A DNA stretch of 9,533 bases, from positions 1 to 9,533 of the forward strand of contig CAJWLI010000045.1 in assembly GCA_913043075.1 (NCBI GenBank), read 5' to 3'. The first letter of the stretch is position 1. Every line of letters starts with the position of its first letter. The notes beneath the pieces are model-generated. The model saw only the letters and a list, made by a program, of their open reading frames with translations. It searched no databases and was not told the origin of the DNA. Shown here in pieces: positions 1 to 6,838 of this stretch. The position numbers and the translations under genes are program-made. Source of the DNA: an uncultured Gammaproteobacteria bacterium. Its GTDB lineage: Bacteria; Pseudomonadota; Gammaproteobacteria; Pseudomonadales; Azotimanducaceae.

Positions 1-2
1 CG

Positions 3-824
3 GCGCAAAAAAAAGAGCAGAAAAGACAGAAAAAAGAAAGAAAGATGAAAGCCAAAGGGACTAAGGAAGAGAAACCCAAAGCCTTTATTATTGATTTCAA
101 AGGTGACGTACAAGCCTCTGCAGTCACTTCCCTGAGGGAGGAAATTACCGCGGTGTTAGCAGTAGCTGAAGAGAGTGATGAGGTCCTAGTAAGGCTTGAA
201 AGCCCTGGCGGGGTTGTTCACGGATACGGACTAGCGGCTTCTCAACTGAAGCGTGTGAGAAACAAAAATATTAGACTAACGGTATCAGTTGATAAAGTTG
301 CTGCAAGCGGAGGTTATATGATGGCATGCATTGCGGATAATATTATATCTGCCCCGTTCGCACTGTTGGGTTCGATCGGTGTTGTCGCTCAAATACCCAA
401 TTTCCACAGGTTGCTAAAGAAAAACGAAGTTGATTTCGAATTAGTCACGGCTGGCGAGTATAAGCGGACGCTTACAGTGTTTGGAGAGAACACTGAAAAA
501 GGAAGAGAAAAGTTCGCAGAAGAGCTTGAAGACATACATCTCCTTTTTAAGGATTTTGTTTCTGAAAATCGGCCATCGGTTTCTATTGAAGAAGTGGCAA
601 CGGGAGAGGCTTGGTTCGGTACCCGGGCATTGGAAAGAAAACTGGTGGACGAATTAAAGACTAGCGATGAATATATTCTGGAACTTTGCGCTGAAAGAGA
701 TGTCTTTCAAGTCCAGTATATCCAAAATAAAAACAGGCTAGATCGTTTCTTTGAGCGCTTAACAAGGATTGGAAAGAATAGTTTTGATGAGGTGAATAAT
801 CTGCCTCAGAATTTTATCAGGTAG
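3..824 (+). CDS. sohB: SohB-like inner-membrane S49 peptidase, 5' end outside the window
   Basis: Partial gene. The reading frame is open from the first complete codon at position 3, and the residues before Met at 45 form a Lys/Gln/Glu-rich linker like the one that follows the N-terminal membrane segment of SohB, so the true start lies upstream of the window. Numbered from Met45, the peptidase S49 fold shows the ESPGG strand (52-56), the nucleophile Ser88 in AASGGYMMA, and the general-base Lys140 in GEYKRTL. The 52-residue Ser-Lys spacing is the one expected for the SohB/SppA Ser-Lys dyad. LDFKG-like, HGYGLAASQL and GSIGVVAQ stretches match E. coli SohB closely. The family consists of membrane-anchored proteases (SohB is described as a periplasmic peptidase) thought to cut small or misfolded envelope substrates; native substrates are poorly known. 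acuI follows after 21 bp on the same strand. Very sure of the family. Confidence 0.95.
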   Translation, partial: AQKKEQKRQKKERKMKAKGTKEEKPKAFIIDFKGDVQASAVTSLREEITAVLAVAEESDEVLVRLESPGGVVHGYGLAASQLKRVRNKNIRLTVSVDKVAASGGYMMACIADNIISAPFALLGSIGVVAQIPNFHRLLKKNEVDFELVTAGEYKRTLTVFGENTEKGREKFAEELEDIHLLFKDFVSENRPSVSIEEVATGEAWFGTRALERKLVDELKTSDEYILELCAERDVFQVQYIQNKNRLDRFFERLTRIGKNSFDEVNNLPQNFIR

Positions 825-831
825 CAAGTGT

Positions 832-837
832 AGGGAG
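832..837 (+). promoter_or_regulatory. Ribosome binding site of acuI (supports GTG start)
   Basis: AGGGAG lies 8 nt before the GTG at 846, and no ATG or other start precedes it in frame after the stop at 831-833. It therefore fixes the non-ATG start. Confidence 0.65.
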
Positions 838-845
838 ATTTCTTA

Positions 846-1835
846 GTGGACAGTTTTACAGCGTTTTGGGTTGAAAAAGAGGACAAAGAAGTTCGTCAGA
901 GTATGATCAATCGATCAGTCAATGATCTACCGCAGAACGACGTTCTTATCCGAGTGCACTACTCAAGCCTAAATTATAAGGATGCGCTATCTGCCAAGGG
1001 CTTGCCAGGAGTCACTCGAAATTACCCGCATACCCCAGGCATTGACGCCGCGGGAGTGGTTGAGAAATCTAATGTGGCGGATTTGCAAAAAGGAGATGAA
1101 GTTATCGTCACAGGTTTCGATCTAGGGATGAATACCCCAGGTGGTTTTGGTCAATATATAAGTGTACCTGCAGACTGGGTGCTAAAAAAGCCTGAGAACA
1201 TGGACCTGCGAGATTCCATGATATACGGTACCGCTGGCCTTACCGCAGCTTTATGTTACAAAAAATTAGTTTCTATGAAGGCTGCTCCAGAGGATGGCCC
1301 CGTCCTAGTTACAGGATCTACGGGTGGCGTTGGTTCTGTTGCAGTCTCGCTGTTAGCTAGCGAGGGTTTTGAGGTAATAGCCTGCACCGGGAAAGCGGGA
1401 CAGGAGGACTATTTGAAAAGAATTGGGGCTACTTCGGTCGTTTCTAGGCAAGAGCTCGAAGAGGGTAATGCAGCGCCAATGGGTAAAGAAAAATTCGGTC
1501 ATGTTTTAGATACCGTTGGAGGATCAATTCTAAGTAATGCGCTAAAAAGTCTCTGCTATGGGGGTAGTGCAGCGATCTGCGGTTTGGTAGCGTCTCCTAA
1601 GTTTGAAGCAACTGTTTTACCTTTCATTTTAAGGAACATTAATCTATTGGGTGTAGATAGTGTGGAGATCTCGTTAGACGAGAAGAGAGATGTTTGGAAT
1701 CAGTTAGCTAATGAATGGAGCTTGAGAACCCTTGAATCGCTAGCGAGCGAGATATCCCTAGAGGAGTTGGAGCCTGAGATCGACAATATATTTTCTGGGA
1801 AAGTTGTAGGGAGAAAAGTAGTTTGTCTTAAATGA
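846..1835 (+). CDS. acuI: Acrylyl-CoA reductase / YhdH-type NADPH quinone oxidoreductase (MDR superfamily)
   Basis: A 329-residue zinc-independent medium-chain dehydrogenase/reductase, about the length of E. coli YhdH (324). Residues 40-52 (SSLNYKDALSAKG) and 64-70 (PGIDAAG) are the hallmark N-terminal blocks. The Rossmann dinucleotide loop is VTGSTGGVGS at 155-164, and a GxDSVE stretch lies near the C-terminus. The family reduces acryloyl-CoA to propionyl-CoA with NADPH. In marine bacteria AcuI detoxifies the acryloyl-CoA made from DMSP or acrylate, but it is also widespread without DMSP genes, and none are visible here. The start is GTG at 846: an in-frame stop lies at 831-833, and AGGGAG at 832-837 is a Shine-Dalgarno sequence 8 nt upstream. 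It probably shares a transcript with sohB. Family sure; the physiological substrate is inferred. Confidence 0.92.
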   Translation: MDSFTAFWVEKEDKEVRQSMINRSVNDLPQNDVLIRVHYSSLNYKDALSAKGLPGVTRNYPHTPGIDAAGVVEKSNVADLQKGDEVIVTGFDLGMNTPGGFGQYISVPADWVLKKPENMDLRDSMIYGTAGLTAALCYKKLVSMKAAPEDGPVLVTGSTGGVGSVAVSLLASEGFEVIACTGKAGQEDYLKRIGATSVVSRQELEEGNAAPMGKEKFGHVLDTVGGSILSNALKSLCYGGSAAICGLVASPKFEATVLPFILRNINLLGVDSVEISLDEKRDVWNQLANEWSLRTLESLASEISLEELEPEIDNIFSGKVVGRKVVCLK

Positions 1836-1977
1836 AGGCAGAGGGTTTTCTGTGTATTAAGTGTTATCTGCATTGATTTCTCAGATAGCTTGTCACGGAA
1901 GAAAGGTTTCGGGATAACAAAAAATTGTTCAGGCTGCCAGTTAGAGACATTAATATTTGCAAACAGAGGAAAATGAG
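1836..1977. other. Intergenic region upstream of the 41-residue gene; one imperfect hairpin, no clear terminator
   Basis: 142 bases without a convincing gene. TATCTG (1865-1870) and CAGATA (1882-1887) can pair around an 11-nt loop, with a short AAG/CTT extension (1859-1861 / 1889-1891). No T-run follows on either strand, so a Rho-independent terminator for acuI is not supported. AACAA-AAAA-TTGTT (1916-1929) is a small AT hairpin. A promoter for the next small gene probably lies here, but no good -35/-10 pair could be chosen. Confidence 0.3.
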
Positions 1978-2103
1978 ATGAATGAAAAAGAAGGTTTGGA
2001 TAAGAATCCTGATTCGGTCGCTGACTCGATATCCGCTGTCTTAATTATTCTAATACCCGTGGTAGCAATTATTTATTGGCTTTCTGGTCTTCCAACAAGC
2101 TAA
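1978..2103 (+). CDS. Unrecognised 41-residue single-pass membrane protein
   Basis: A small gene not assigned to any family I know. It starts at ATG 1978 with AGAGGA (1965-1970) as Shine-Dalgarno 7 nt upstream, and ends with TAA at 2101-2103. The first 17 residues are polar and mainly acidic (MNEKEGLDKNPDSVADS). Residues 18-35 are an uninterrupted hydrophobic run (roughly ISAVLIILIPVVAIIYWL) ending in SGLPTS, which fits one transmembrane helix. There is no signal-peptide-like Lys/Arg start, so the N-terminus is probably cytoplasmic only if the TM acts as a reverse anchor; topology is open. Its stop overlaps the stop of the converging DUF2970 gene. The evidence for a real gene is the good ribosome binding site, the coherent TM segment and the lack of any other gene in the interval. 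Homologues could not be checked. Confidence 0.6.
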   Translation: MNEKEGLDKNPDSVADSISAVLIILIPVVAIIYWLSGLPTS

Positions 2104-2309
2104 ATCACCAACTGCACAATACCGACGATTATCAGAACAAAAGCAATTGTAAATACAACTCCTGAAACCACGAAAATTAGAGGATTCCCTTTCGAGAAGT
2201 CGCGCTTTCGATTTTTCGATGATTGCACGCCGAAGGCAGCGGAGCATGTGCTTATTGCTACATCGATCAAAGACAGCTTTTTTTCGGAATCTTCTTCTTT
2301 ATCGCTCAT
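2100..2309 (-). CDS. DUF2970 small inner-membrane protein
   Basis: 69 residues. The acidic/basic N-terminus (MSDKEEDSEKKLS) is followed by AAFGVQSSKNRKRDFSKGNP (about residues 24-43) and then one strongly hydrophobic helix (about 44-69), the arrangement of DUF2970 proteins: an (A/W)AFxGVQ-like motif, a charged patch, a G-P pair and a C-terminal membrane segment. Function is unknown; these are typical small membrane proteins of gamma- and betaproteobacteria. It is read from ATG at 2309; the Shine-Dalgarno is weak (an AGG about 11 nt upstream). The stop TAG (2100-2102) overlaps the TAA of the 41-residue gene on the other strand, so the two transcripts are complementary at their 3' ends. The frame at 2050-2247 on the same strand is a shadow. 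Family assignment is from memory of the motif. Confidence 0.8.
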   Translation of the reverse strand: MSDKEEDSEKKLSLIDVAISTCSAAFGVQSSKNRKRDFSKGNPLIFVVSGVVFTIAFVLIIVGIVQLVI

Positions 2310-2474
2310 GAAAAGCTAACCTAGGAACTCCATTTAATGGCTCGGATGAAAAATTAAACCACGATTTTTTCAATGATCTATGTTTCGTCAAAATAAGCGA
2401 GTTATGAAGGGGTTTAACGAGAGTTAGATTTTAGCTAACATTCCCTTAATTTTATTAGATCACTGGCGGCTCCG
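2310..2474. other. Divergent intergenic region between the DUF2970 gene and nfuA
   Basis: 165 bases carrying the outward promoters of two genes. It contains a short perfect inverted repeat CCATT-T-AATGG (2330-2340) just upstream of the DUF2970 start, and GTTAG (2423-2427) facing CTAAC (2435-2439) in the probable nfuA promoter. No small ORF or structured RNA was recognised. Confidence 0.4.
2413..2441 (+). promoter_or_regulatory. Possible sigma-70 promoter of nfuA
   Basis: TTTAAC (2413-2418) and TAACAT (2436-2441) are separated by exactly 17 nt and would start transcription about 27 nt before the nfuA ATG. The hexamers match consensus only partly (3/6 and 4/6). The GTTAG...CTAAC inverted repeat overlaps the -10, so a repressor site is conceivable. 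I did not see a sequence I could call an IscR site. Confidence 0.3.
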
Positions 2475-3050
2475 ATGATTAGTATAACTGACTCGGCTCA
2501 AACTTACCTCCTTGACTTGTTGCAGAAGCAAGAGGAAGAAGGAATCAGTATCCGTATCTTCGTAGCTGATGCAGGTACTCCAAGCGCCGAAACCTGCATA
2601 GCATACTGCAGGCCGGGAGAGGAAAACGAGGATGATGAATGTTTCGAGTACTCCGGTTTCAACACTTGGGTAGAATTAAAGAGCCAACCCTTTTTAGAAG
2701 GCGCAGTCGTTGATTATTCAGAAGATCGAATGGGTGGGCAGCTCACAATAAAAGCTCCAAACGCTAAAACACCTAGGTTAAATGAAGACAGCTCGATTGA
2801 AGAGAGAATCAATTACATTCTTCATAGTGAAATTAACCCTGGTTTAGCGTCACACGGAGGTATGGTAAACCTGGTAGAAGTGGCTGATGAGGTCGCAATA
2901 TTGCAGTTTGGAGGCGGGTGTCAAGGTTGTGGAATGGTTGATACGACTTTGAAGGATGGTGTAGAAAAAACCTTGCTTGAGAGTCTGCCCCAGTTAAAGG
3001 GAGTCAGAGATGTCACTGATCACAGTGTAACGGAAAACGCTTATTTTTAG
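2475..3050 (+). CDS. nfuA: Fe/S biogenesis protein NfuA
   Basis: 191 residues, the same length as E. coli NfuA. The N-terminal half (about 1-100) is the degenerate A-type (IscA-like) domain, with IRIFV, GTPSAE and LTIKAPNAK blocks. The C-terminal half (about 108-191) is the Nfu domain with INPGLASHGG and the cluster-binding CxxC at Cys149 and Cys152 in GGGCQGCGMVD, the same positions as in E. coli. NfuA accepts a [4Fe-4S] cluster from ISC or SUF scaffolds and delivers it to client enzymes such as aconitase and lipoyl synthase, especially under iron limitation or oxidative stress. The ATG at 2475 is chosen by exact alignment to the family; its Shine-Dalgarno is weak (GGCGGC region). It stands alone and converges on aroF with 31 bp between the stops. 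Assignment is secure. Confidence 0.97.
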   Translation: MISITDSAQTYLLDLLQKQEEEGISIRIFVADAGTPSAETCIAYCRPGEENEDDECFEYSGFNTWVELKSQPFLEGAVVDYSEDRMGGQLTIKAPNAKTPRLNEDSSIEERINYILHSEINPGLASHGGMVNLVEVADEVAILQFGGGCQGCGMVDTTLKDGVEKTLLESLPQLKGVRDVTDHSVTENAYF

Positions 3051-3081
3051 CTAAATAAAAAGTCTCTGGGAATGCTCGCTA

Positions 3082-4158
3082 TTAGACAGCTCTTCTCCCA
3101 TCGATCTTATCTTTTATCTTATTTCTAAATTCCTTGATCATATTCGCGGTTGTATCCCAATCCACGCACGCGTCGGTGACAGAAACGCCGTACTCCAAAG
3201 CCTCCAGGTTAGTAGGTATTTTTTGATTTCCCCAATTCAGATTGCTCTCAACCATCAAACCTACTATGGATTTGTTCCCTTCAAAGACCTGATTCCCGAT
3301 GTCTGCCATAACCAGCGGCTGGAGTTTCGGATCTTTATTTGAGTTAGCATGGCTGCAGTCGACCATTATGTTGGCAGGGATACCGGCATTTGCAAGCCGT
3401 TCTTCACAAAGACTCACACTAACCGAGTCATAGTTAGGTCGGTCGCCGCCGCCCCTAAGAACAATATGAGCATGATTATTCCCGCGAGTATGAATTATGG
3501 CTACTTCCCCTTCTTTATTTATACCAAGAAAACGATGAGGAGCTGAGACCGATTGCAGAGCATTTATTGCAACTTCTAGGCCTCCATCTGTCCCGTTTTT
3601 AAAGCCGACGGCAGAGGACAATCCACTTGCCATTTCTCTATGGGTTTGTGACTCCGTCGTTCTCGCCCCAATAGCACTCCAGGAAATAAGATCCTGAAGG
3701 TATTGGGGGGTGACAGGGTCAAGAGCTTCAGTTGAAGTAGGTAGCCCCATCTCAGCTAGCTCTATGAGAAGTTTTCTTCCTCGTTTCAGGCCTTCCGCAA
3801 TTTTAAAGGAGTCGTCCATCATTGGGTCATTAATCAATCCCTTCCAACCGGTCGTGGTACGAGGTTTTTCGAAGTAAACTCTCATAACAAGAACTAGCAC
3901 ATCACTCACTTCATCCGCTAAAACTCTTAATCTTTTTGCGTAATCTAATGCTTCACTTGGATCGTGGATTGAGCAAGGGCCAACAACAAGAAAAAGCCTA
4001 GGGTCTTCTCGATCTAGAATCTTTTTAATTGTATCCCGACCTTCTCGAACTGTTTGAAAAGCGTCTTCTGAGGCCGGTATCAAATTTTTTAGTTCAGTAG
4101 GCGACACGAGGGTTTCTTCGTTCATGACATTCAGATCGTTTAGTGTTTTTTCACTCAT
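3082..4158 (-). CDS. aroF: 3-deoxy-7-phosphoheptulonate (DAHP) synthase, class I, AroF-like
   Basis: 358 residues; E. coli AroF is 356 and AroG 350. It condenses phosphoenolpyruvate and erythrose 4-phosphate to DAHP, the committed step of aromatic amino-acid synthesis, in the cytoplasm. Metal ligands are visible at Cys62 (GPCSIHD), His270 (VDCSHANSNKD), Glu304 (MVESNLN) and Asp329 (SVTDACVDW). The PEP/E4P blocks MRVYFEKPRTT (92-102), GWKGLINDP and SAIGARTTESQTHREMASGL (161-180) are intact. From memory, residues 1-190 align with E. coli AroF without gaps, and the region that controls feedback (P148, Q152, S181) is conserved, which suggests a Tyr-type rather than Phe-type isozyme; the effector is not proven. 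Shine-Dalgarno-like GGA lies just before the ATG. No TyrR box was found upstream. Confidence 0.95.
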   Translation of the reverse strand: MSEKTLNDLNVMNEETLVSPTELKNLIPASEDAFQTVREGRDTIKKILDREDPRLFLVVGPCSIHDPSEALDYAKRLRVLADEVSDVLVLVMRVYFEKPRTTTGWKGLINDPMMDDSFKIAEGLKRGRKLLIELAEMGLPTSTEALDPVTPQYLQDLISWSAIGARTTESQTHREMASGLSSAVGFKNGTDGGLEVAINALQSVSAPHRFLGINKEGEVAIIHTRGNNHAHIVLRGGGDRPNYDSVSVSLCEERLANAGIPANIMVDCSHANSNKDPKLQPLVMADIGNQVFEGNKSIVGLMVESNLNWGNQKIPTNLEALEYGVSVTDACVDWDTTANMIKEFRNKIKDKIDGRRAV

Positions 4159-4206
4159 CTTTTTTCCGGTTTAAAACAGATTATTCTTCGCTAACGAAAG
4201 TTGGTA

Positions 4207-4234
4207 AATATAACTTGGCCTGAATCAACGGCAA
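4207..4234 (-). promoter_or_regulatory. Possible sigma-70 promoter of aroF
   Basis: Read on the minus strand, TTGCCG (4234-4229) and TATATT (4212-4207) are 16 nt apart. The -10 matches TATAAT at five of six positions; the -35 keeps only TTG. It would give a leader of roughly 40 nt before the ATG at 4158. No leader peptide or attenuator is apparent in that short leader. Confidence 0.35.
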
Positions 4235-4339
4235 TTCCTTAAATGAAGAGCTATAGGGGCGAAATAATAGCTATCTGCTCTAGGATTGCAAGTGACAAGG
4301 ATCCAGCTGACGGCTAAGATGCCGATTCGTGAAGCGTCC

Positions 4340-4345
4340 GGGAAG
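4340..4345 (+). promoter_or_regulatory. Ribosome binding site of the TSUP gene (supports TTG start)
   Basis: GGGAAG lies 5 nt before TTG 4351. The next in-frame start, GTG 4384, would delete the first part of helix 1, so TTG is preferred. Confidence 0.5.
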
Positions 4346-4350
4346 TTTTT

Positions 4351-5115
4351 TTGGAATTCGATCTGTCGATTTTTTCGATTACTGTGTTATTGAGCATTGG
4401 GCTCATAGCTGGTTGTCTAAATACACTTGCCGGTGGAGGGAGTCTAATTACCTTGCCAGCTCTTATAGCGTTGGGTTTGCCTGCAGATATCGCCAACGCA
4501 ACTAATCGACTCGGGATTTTCGCACAGTCGATAACTGGGGCAAAAGGGTTTGACTATTATGGTCAGCTAGATCGTGGAGCGATTATCAGTTTGTCCGGAC
4601 CTATCGTGATTGGCTCGATACTAGGGGCTCTCATCGCTTCTTATATGCCTGTCTGGCTGCTTGAGCCGATTCTTCTTTCGGTGATGATTGGGATAGCTCT
4701 TTTTTTGGTTCTCAGGCAAGAATTAATAGGCCAAAGGCAAGAGGGCATTCAACTCAAAGTTTCTGAGAAACCTTTGGCAAGTGTATGGTTATTCCTGACA
4801 GGGGTTTATGGCGGGTTTGTGCATGCTGGAATCGGTTTTATTTTAATCGCTGTCTTGGCTGGGTCTCTCAAATATGATCTTGTCAGAGCTAACGCATTAA
4901 AAGTTGTTTTTACCGCTTTGTTTTCTTTCGTTGCGATTTTAATATTCACGTTGCGTGAGCAAATTTGGTGGATTCCCGGACTTGTTCTTGCTGCAGGCAG
5001 CTTTTTAGGGGCCGTATTGGGAGTAAGATTTACCTTACGATTGAACGAAAAAATATTAAAATGGATTTTATTGTTGATGGTTTCTTGTTTAAGTTTGTAT
5101 ACCGTTTTTGACTAG
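4351..5115 (+). CDS. TSUP (TauE/SafE) family membrane permease
   Basis: 254 residues, mostly hydrophobic, with about seven to eight predicted helices (clear ones near 8-24, 76-96, 101-121, 143-170, 184-200, 206-228 and 236-252). It has the repeated family signature: GLIAGCLNTLAGGGSLITLP (17-36) followed by NATNRLG in the first half, and TGVYGGFVHAGIGF (150-163) followed by RANALKV in the second. TSUP proteins are inner-membrane transporters of sulfite, sulfoacetate or other organosulfur or small organic anions; the substrate cannot be read from this sequence. The start is TTG at 4351: an in-frame stop is at 4330-4332 and GGGAAG (4340-4345) sits 5 nt upstream. It is divergent from aroF and probably co-transcribed with glnS 26 bp downstream, with no obvious functional link. 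Family sure, substrate unknown. Confidence 0.88.
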   Translation: MEFDLSIFSITVLLSIGLIAGCLNTLAGGGSLITLPALIALGLPADIANATNRLGIFAQSITGAKGFDYYGQLDRGAIISLSGPIVIGSILGALIASYMPVWLLEPILLSVMIGIALFLVLRQELIGQRQEGIQLKVSEKPLASVWLFLTGVYGGFVHAGIGFILIAVLAGSLKYDLVRANALKVVFTALFSFVAILIFTLREQIWWIPGLVLAAGSFLGAVLGVRFTLRLNEKILKWILLLMVSCLSLYTVFD

Positions 5116-5141
5116 TTGAACGAAAAAGGAAAAATAGCCGC

Positions 5142-6815
5142 ATGGATACGGATCCCATGAAAACGCCCAGTAATTTTATTAAGACCTTAATCGAGAATGA
5201 TGTCAGAGAAGGCAAAAATGACGGGCTTGTTTGCACGAGGTTTCCTCCGGAGCCCAGCGGCTATTTGCATATTGGCCATGCTAAAGCACTCTGCTTAAGC
5301 TTTGGTCTTGCGAAAGAATTTAAAGGGTTCACAAACCTCCGCTTTGACGATACTAATCCGTCGAAAGAAAGCTCGGTTTACGTTGATGCGATAAAGATGG
5401 ATATATCTTGGTTGGGGTTTCATTGGAAACATGAGTGTCGAGCGTCCGATTATTTCGTTGAGCTTTACCAATTAGCAGAGAGGCTTGTGCTGGAAAATAA
5501 GGCCTACGTTGACTCACTTAACCCCGACGAAATAAGAGAATACAGAGGAACCTTAACAAATCCTGGAAAAAACAGTCCATACAGAGATCGACCTGTTGAG
5601 GAAAACCTCGATTTATTTAGAAGAATGAAAGCGGGAGAGTTCGCGGAAGGAAAACATGTTCTCAGACTGAAAATAGATATGAGTTCGCCAAATCTCAATA
5701 TGCGGGATCCAGCAATATATCGAATTAGGCACACAGCTCATCATGAGACCGGAGACGAATGGTGCATATATCCAATGTATGATTTCACCCACTGTATCTC
5801 GGACTCAATCGAGGGAATAACGCACTCATTATGTGACCTTAGTTTTGAAGACCATCGCCCGCTTTATGATTGGATACTCCGTGAGCTTGAGATGTCTTGC
5901 CACCCTCAGCAAATTGAATTTTCCCGTTTGAATCTTCAGTACACCGTAATGGGCAAACGCAAATTACGTCAATTGGTTGACCAAGATATTGTAGATGGAT
6001 GGACCGATCCGCGGCTCCCGACGCTCTCGGGTCTGCGAAGAAGAGGGTTTACAGCAGCCTCTATAAAAGAATTCTGTCGCCGCGTCGGGGTGACCAAGAG
6101 TGAAAATAATGTAGAACTGGCCATGCTTTATAGTTGTATAAGAGACGAGCTTGAGATTAGTGCTCGAAGGGTAATGGGTGTTTTGAACCCAATTAAATTG
6201 GTGATTCAAAACATGGGAGATAAAGATGTTATCCCCTTGCAGCTTGCGAACCATCCTAAAAATGAGAGCATGGGCCAACGCATTTTGAACTTCTCAAATG
6301 AGATATATATAGATAGAGCAGATTTTCGAGAAGAAGCAAATAGAAAATATAAACGCTTAGTCCTCGGAGGAGAGGTTCGTTTGAGGTACGGTTTTGTTAT
6401 TAAGGCTGAGCGAATCGTAAAGAGTTCTGATGGTGAAATAACTAAAATAATCTGCTCCTATGATCCGGATACCTTGGGAAAGAATCCAGAGGGAAGAAAG
6501 GTTAGGGGCGTTATTCATTGGCTTCCCGCAGAAGACGCCGTACCGGCTCATATTAATCTTTATGAGAACTTGTTTTCGGTAGATTTTCCCGATTCTGATG
6601 GAAGAGATTATAGCGAGTTGATAAACCCCAATTCGCTTTCCACCTGCCAGGGGTTCGTTGAGCCTTCCCTGATCGCAGCGACTGTAGAAGATCGGTTTCA
6701 GTTTGAGAGAGAAGGTTATTTTTGTATTGATTCCGAGTTGTCATCACCAAATTCTTTGGTGATAAATAGGATTGTTGCGTTGAAAGACTCGTGGGAAAAA
6801 ATAGATCAAGTTTGA
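5142..6815 (+). CDS. glnS: Glutaminyl-tRNA synthetase
   Basis: 557 residues (E. coli 554). A class I synthetase that charges tRNA-Gln with glutamine in the cytoplasm. The HIGH signature is in PPEPSGYLHIGHAKA (35-49), followed by LRFDDTNP (67-74). The glutamine/tRNA acceptor pocket includes YPMYDFTHCISD (210-221) and Cys231, and the anticodon-binding beta-barrels run from about 340 to the end (DRADFREEANRKYKRLVLG, GVIHWLPA, FVEPSL, QFEREGYFCIDS). The class I KMSKS loop, normally MSKRKL in GlnRS, reads MGKRKL here (Gly271, codon GGC at 5952-5954), which is unusual. Everything else looks intact. The AAGGA at 5126-5130 is 11 nt from ATG 5142, so the ATG at 5157 is an alternative start; both keep the conserved NFI(K/R) helix. 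Identity is secure. Confidence 0.97.
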   Translation: MDTDPMKTPSNFIKTLIENDVREGKNDGLVCTRFPPEPSGYLHIGHAKALCLSFGLAKEFKGFTNLRFDDTNPSKESSVYVDAIKMDISWLGFHWKHECRASDYFVELYQLAERLVLENKAYVDSLNPDEIREYRGTLTNPGKNSPYRDRPVEENLDLFRRMKAGEFAEGKHVLRLKIDMSSPNLNMRDPAIYRIRHTAHHETGDEWCIYPMYDFTHCISDSIEGITHSLCDLSFEDHRPLYDWILRELEMSCHPQQIEFSRLNLQYTVMGKRKLRQLVDQDIVDGWTDPRLPTLSGLRRRGFTAASIKEFCRRVGVTKSENNVELAMLYSCIRDELEISARRVMGVLNPIKLVIQNMGDKDVIPLQLANHPKNESMGQRILNFSNEIYIDRADFREEANRKYKRLVLGGEVRLRYGFVIKAERIVKSSDGEITKIICSYDPDTLGKNPEGRKVRGVIHWLPAEDAVPAHINLYENLFSVDFPDSDGRDYSELINPNSLSTCQGFVEPSLIAATVEDRFQFEREGYFCIDSELSSPNSLVINRIVALKDSWEKIDQV

Positions 6816-6838
6816 CCTTAGAGTAAAAACCTTAACCG
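6816..6838. other. Short convergent gap between glnS and the methyltransferase
   Basis: Only 23 bp separate the stop codons of these converging genes. No GC-rich stem with a T-run was found, so termination either lies inside the opposing genes or is Rho-dependent. Confidence 0.4.

Noticed and set aside
1982..2044. Alternative ORF starting MKKKVWIRI in the frame shifted by one from the 41-residue gene
   Set aside because: Only about 20 residues long; the other frame has the better-spaced ribosome binding site and a full transmembrane segment.
2050..2247. 65-residue ORF on the minus strand
   Set aside because: It overlaps the convincing DUF2970 gene in another frame and has no domain-like features.
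3040..3085. Bidirectional terminator between nfuA and aroF
   Set aside because: TTTAGCTAAA (3046-3055) is a palindrome across the nfuA stop and there is a T-run on the minus strand after GTCT...AGAC, but the stems are too short, AT-rich or wide-looped to support a terminator call.
4159..4350. TyrR box or attenuator upstream of aroF
   Set aside because: No TGTAAA-N6-TTTACA-like sequence or leader peptide was found. The only structure is a 4-bp CGGC-TAAGAT-GCCG stem (4311-4324), nearer the TSUP gene.
5504..6750. Several minus-strand ORFs of 60-104 codons inside glnS
   Set aside because: They lie wholly within the secure glnS frame and show no recognisable protein features, so they are antisense shadows.
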